Position numbers and translations under genes: made by a program
From: Myxococcales bacterium
Lineage (GTDB): Bacteria > Myxococcota > Polyangia > Fen-1088
NCBI GenBank assembly: GCA_003159055.1
Contig: PMLH01000582.1
Location: forward strand, 220 to 6,073
Reading direction: 5' to 3'
DNA: 5,854 nucleotides
Shown here: in pieces, positions 5,529 through 5,854 of the stretch
Numbering within the stretch: position 1 is the stretch's first letter
How the letters are laid out: each line of letters begins with the position of its first letter
Notes under the pieces: generated by a model
Databases searched by the model: none
What the model was told of the DNA's origin: nothing
Seen by the model: only the letters and a program-made list of their open reading frames with translations

Positions 5529-5854
5529 ATGAGAGTTCCTGTTCCTGTCAACCATCCCGAGGCACGCGCCGTGACGGACGGCGATATCGTACTGGCAACC
5601 GTCAACGTGGCCGCCGCCCCCGAGCGTGTGTTCCGCGCGCTGTTTAGTGACGAAACTGAGCGCTGGTGGGGCGCGCCGGGTGAGTACCAGATCGAGGCGT
5701 GGAAAGCCGATGTACGCGTCGGCGGCACCTGGAGCCTGCTGGTACGCAAGGATGGCGCCGCTTTGCCCGCGGGCGGCGAGTTCCTGCAGGTCGAGTGGCC
5801 GTCCAAGTTGGTGCAGACGCGGCGCTACGACTTCGACTATCCCAATCTCGGCCG
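5529..5854 (+). CDS. SRPBCC (AHSA1/START-like) domain protein, 5' part only
   Basis: The first 108 codons are present and the frame is still open at the window edge. The sequence shows the typical order for the AHSA1-like branch of the SRPBCC fold. A first beta strand (DIVLATVNVAA) is followed by an amphipathic helix, PERVFRALFSDETERWWGAP. Then comes a strand pair ending RVGGTWSLLVR, and the GGEFLQVEWPSKLVQTRRYD segment that matches the usual GEFLEV.PP..LV.T motif. Family members are about 140-170 residues, so 30-60 residues are probably missing. The fold makes a hydrophobic ligand-binding cavity; the ligand and role of this protein are unknown. There is no signal peptide, so it should be cytoplasmic. 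Homologues often sit next to ArsR-type regulators, but none is visible here. The strong ribosome binding site and family match make this a real gene. Confidence 0.88.
   Translation, partial: MRVPVPVNHPEARAVTDGDIVLATVNVAAAPERVFRALFSDETERWWGAPGEYQIEAWKADVRVGGTWSLLVRKDGAALPAGGEFLQVEWPSKLVQTRRYDFDYPNLG

Noticed and set aside
5240..5806. Minus-strand frame of 188 codons covering the divergent intergenic region
   Set aside because: It runs antisense to the SRPBCC gene and overlaps the lipoprotein start in another frame. It has no family features, and the SRPBCC gene has a strong ribosome binding site.

Overview
The window looks like a stretch of chromosome from a high-GC myxobacterium (order Myxococcales sensu lato) or a close relative. 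Two independent lineage markers support this. One is a lipoprotein-like protein carrying six Myxococcus-type cysteine-rich repeats (CGNG..PGE.CDDGN..). The other is a secreted sulfatase that ends in a MYXO-CTERM-like tail (GC-x-C, hydrophobic segment, Arg cluster). No mobile element, RNA gene or CRISPR array was seen.

Layout. Positions 1-669 (+) hold the C-terminal part of an alpha-E (DUF403) domain protein. It is followed 4 nt later by a complete transglutaminase-like cysteine peptidase (674-1555, +). These two form a tight operon whose upstream partner, often a circularly permuted ATP-grasp protein, would lie outside the window. Converging on them across an 87-nt gap is a minus-strand sulfatase gene (1643-4078). 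Its product is an arylsulfatase A-type enzyme with an intact formylglycine site, a C-terminal PA14 domain, a Gly/Ser/Ala linker and a C-terminal surface-sorting tail. Upstream of it on the same strand is the cysteine-rich repeat lipoprotein (4242-5318, -). A 210-nt divergent intergenic region separates that gene from a plus-strand SRPBCC/AHSA1-like gene (5529 onward), which runs off the right edge.

How the genes fit together. The left pair belongs to a widespread but poorly understood set (alpha-E, transglutaminase, ATP-grasp) predicted to make and process peptide or amide linkages. The central pair both encode exported, envelope-associated proteins. They are co-directional, but a consensus TATAAT between them suggests the sulfatase has its own promoter. 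That element also overlaps the most upstream possible ATG of the sulfatase, which argues for a start further in. The right-hand SRPBCC gene has a strong ribosome binding site and no visible functional link to its neighbours. I did not find a convincing new multi-gene system. The most unusual points are the sulfatase architecture (possible anchors at both ends, atypical GKAG active-site segment, lower GC in its catalytic part) and the recent-looking internal duplication and poly-Arg tail of the repeat protein.
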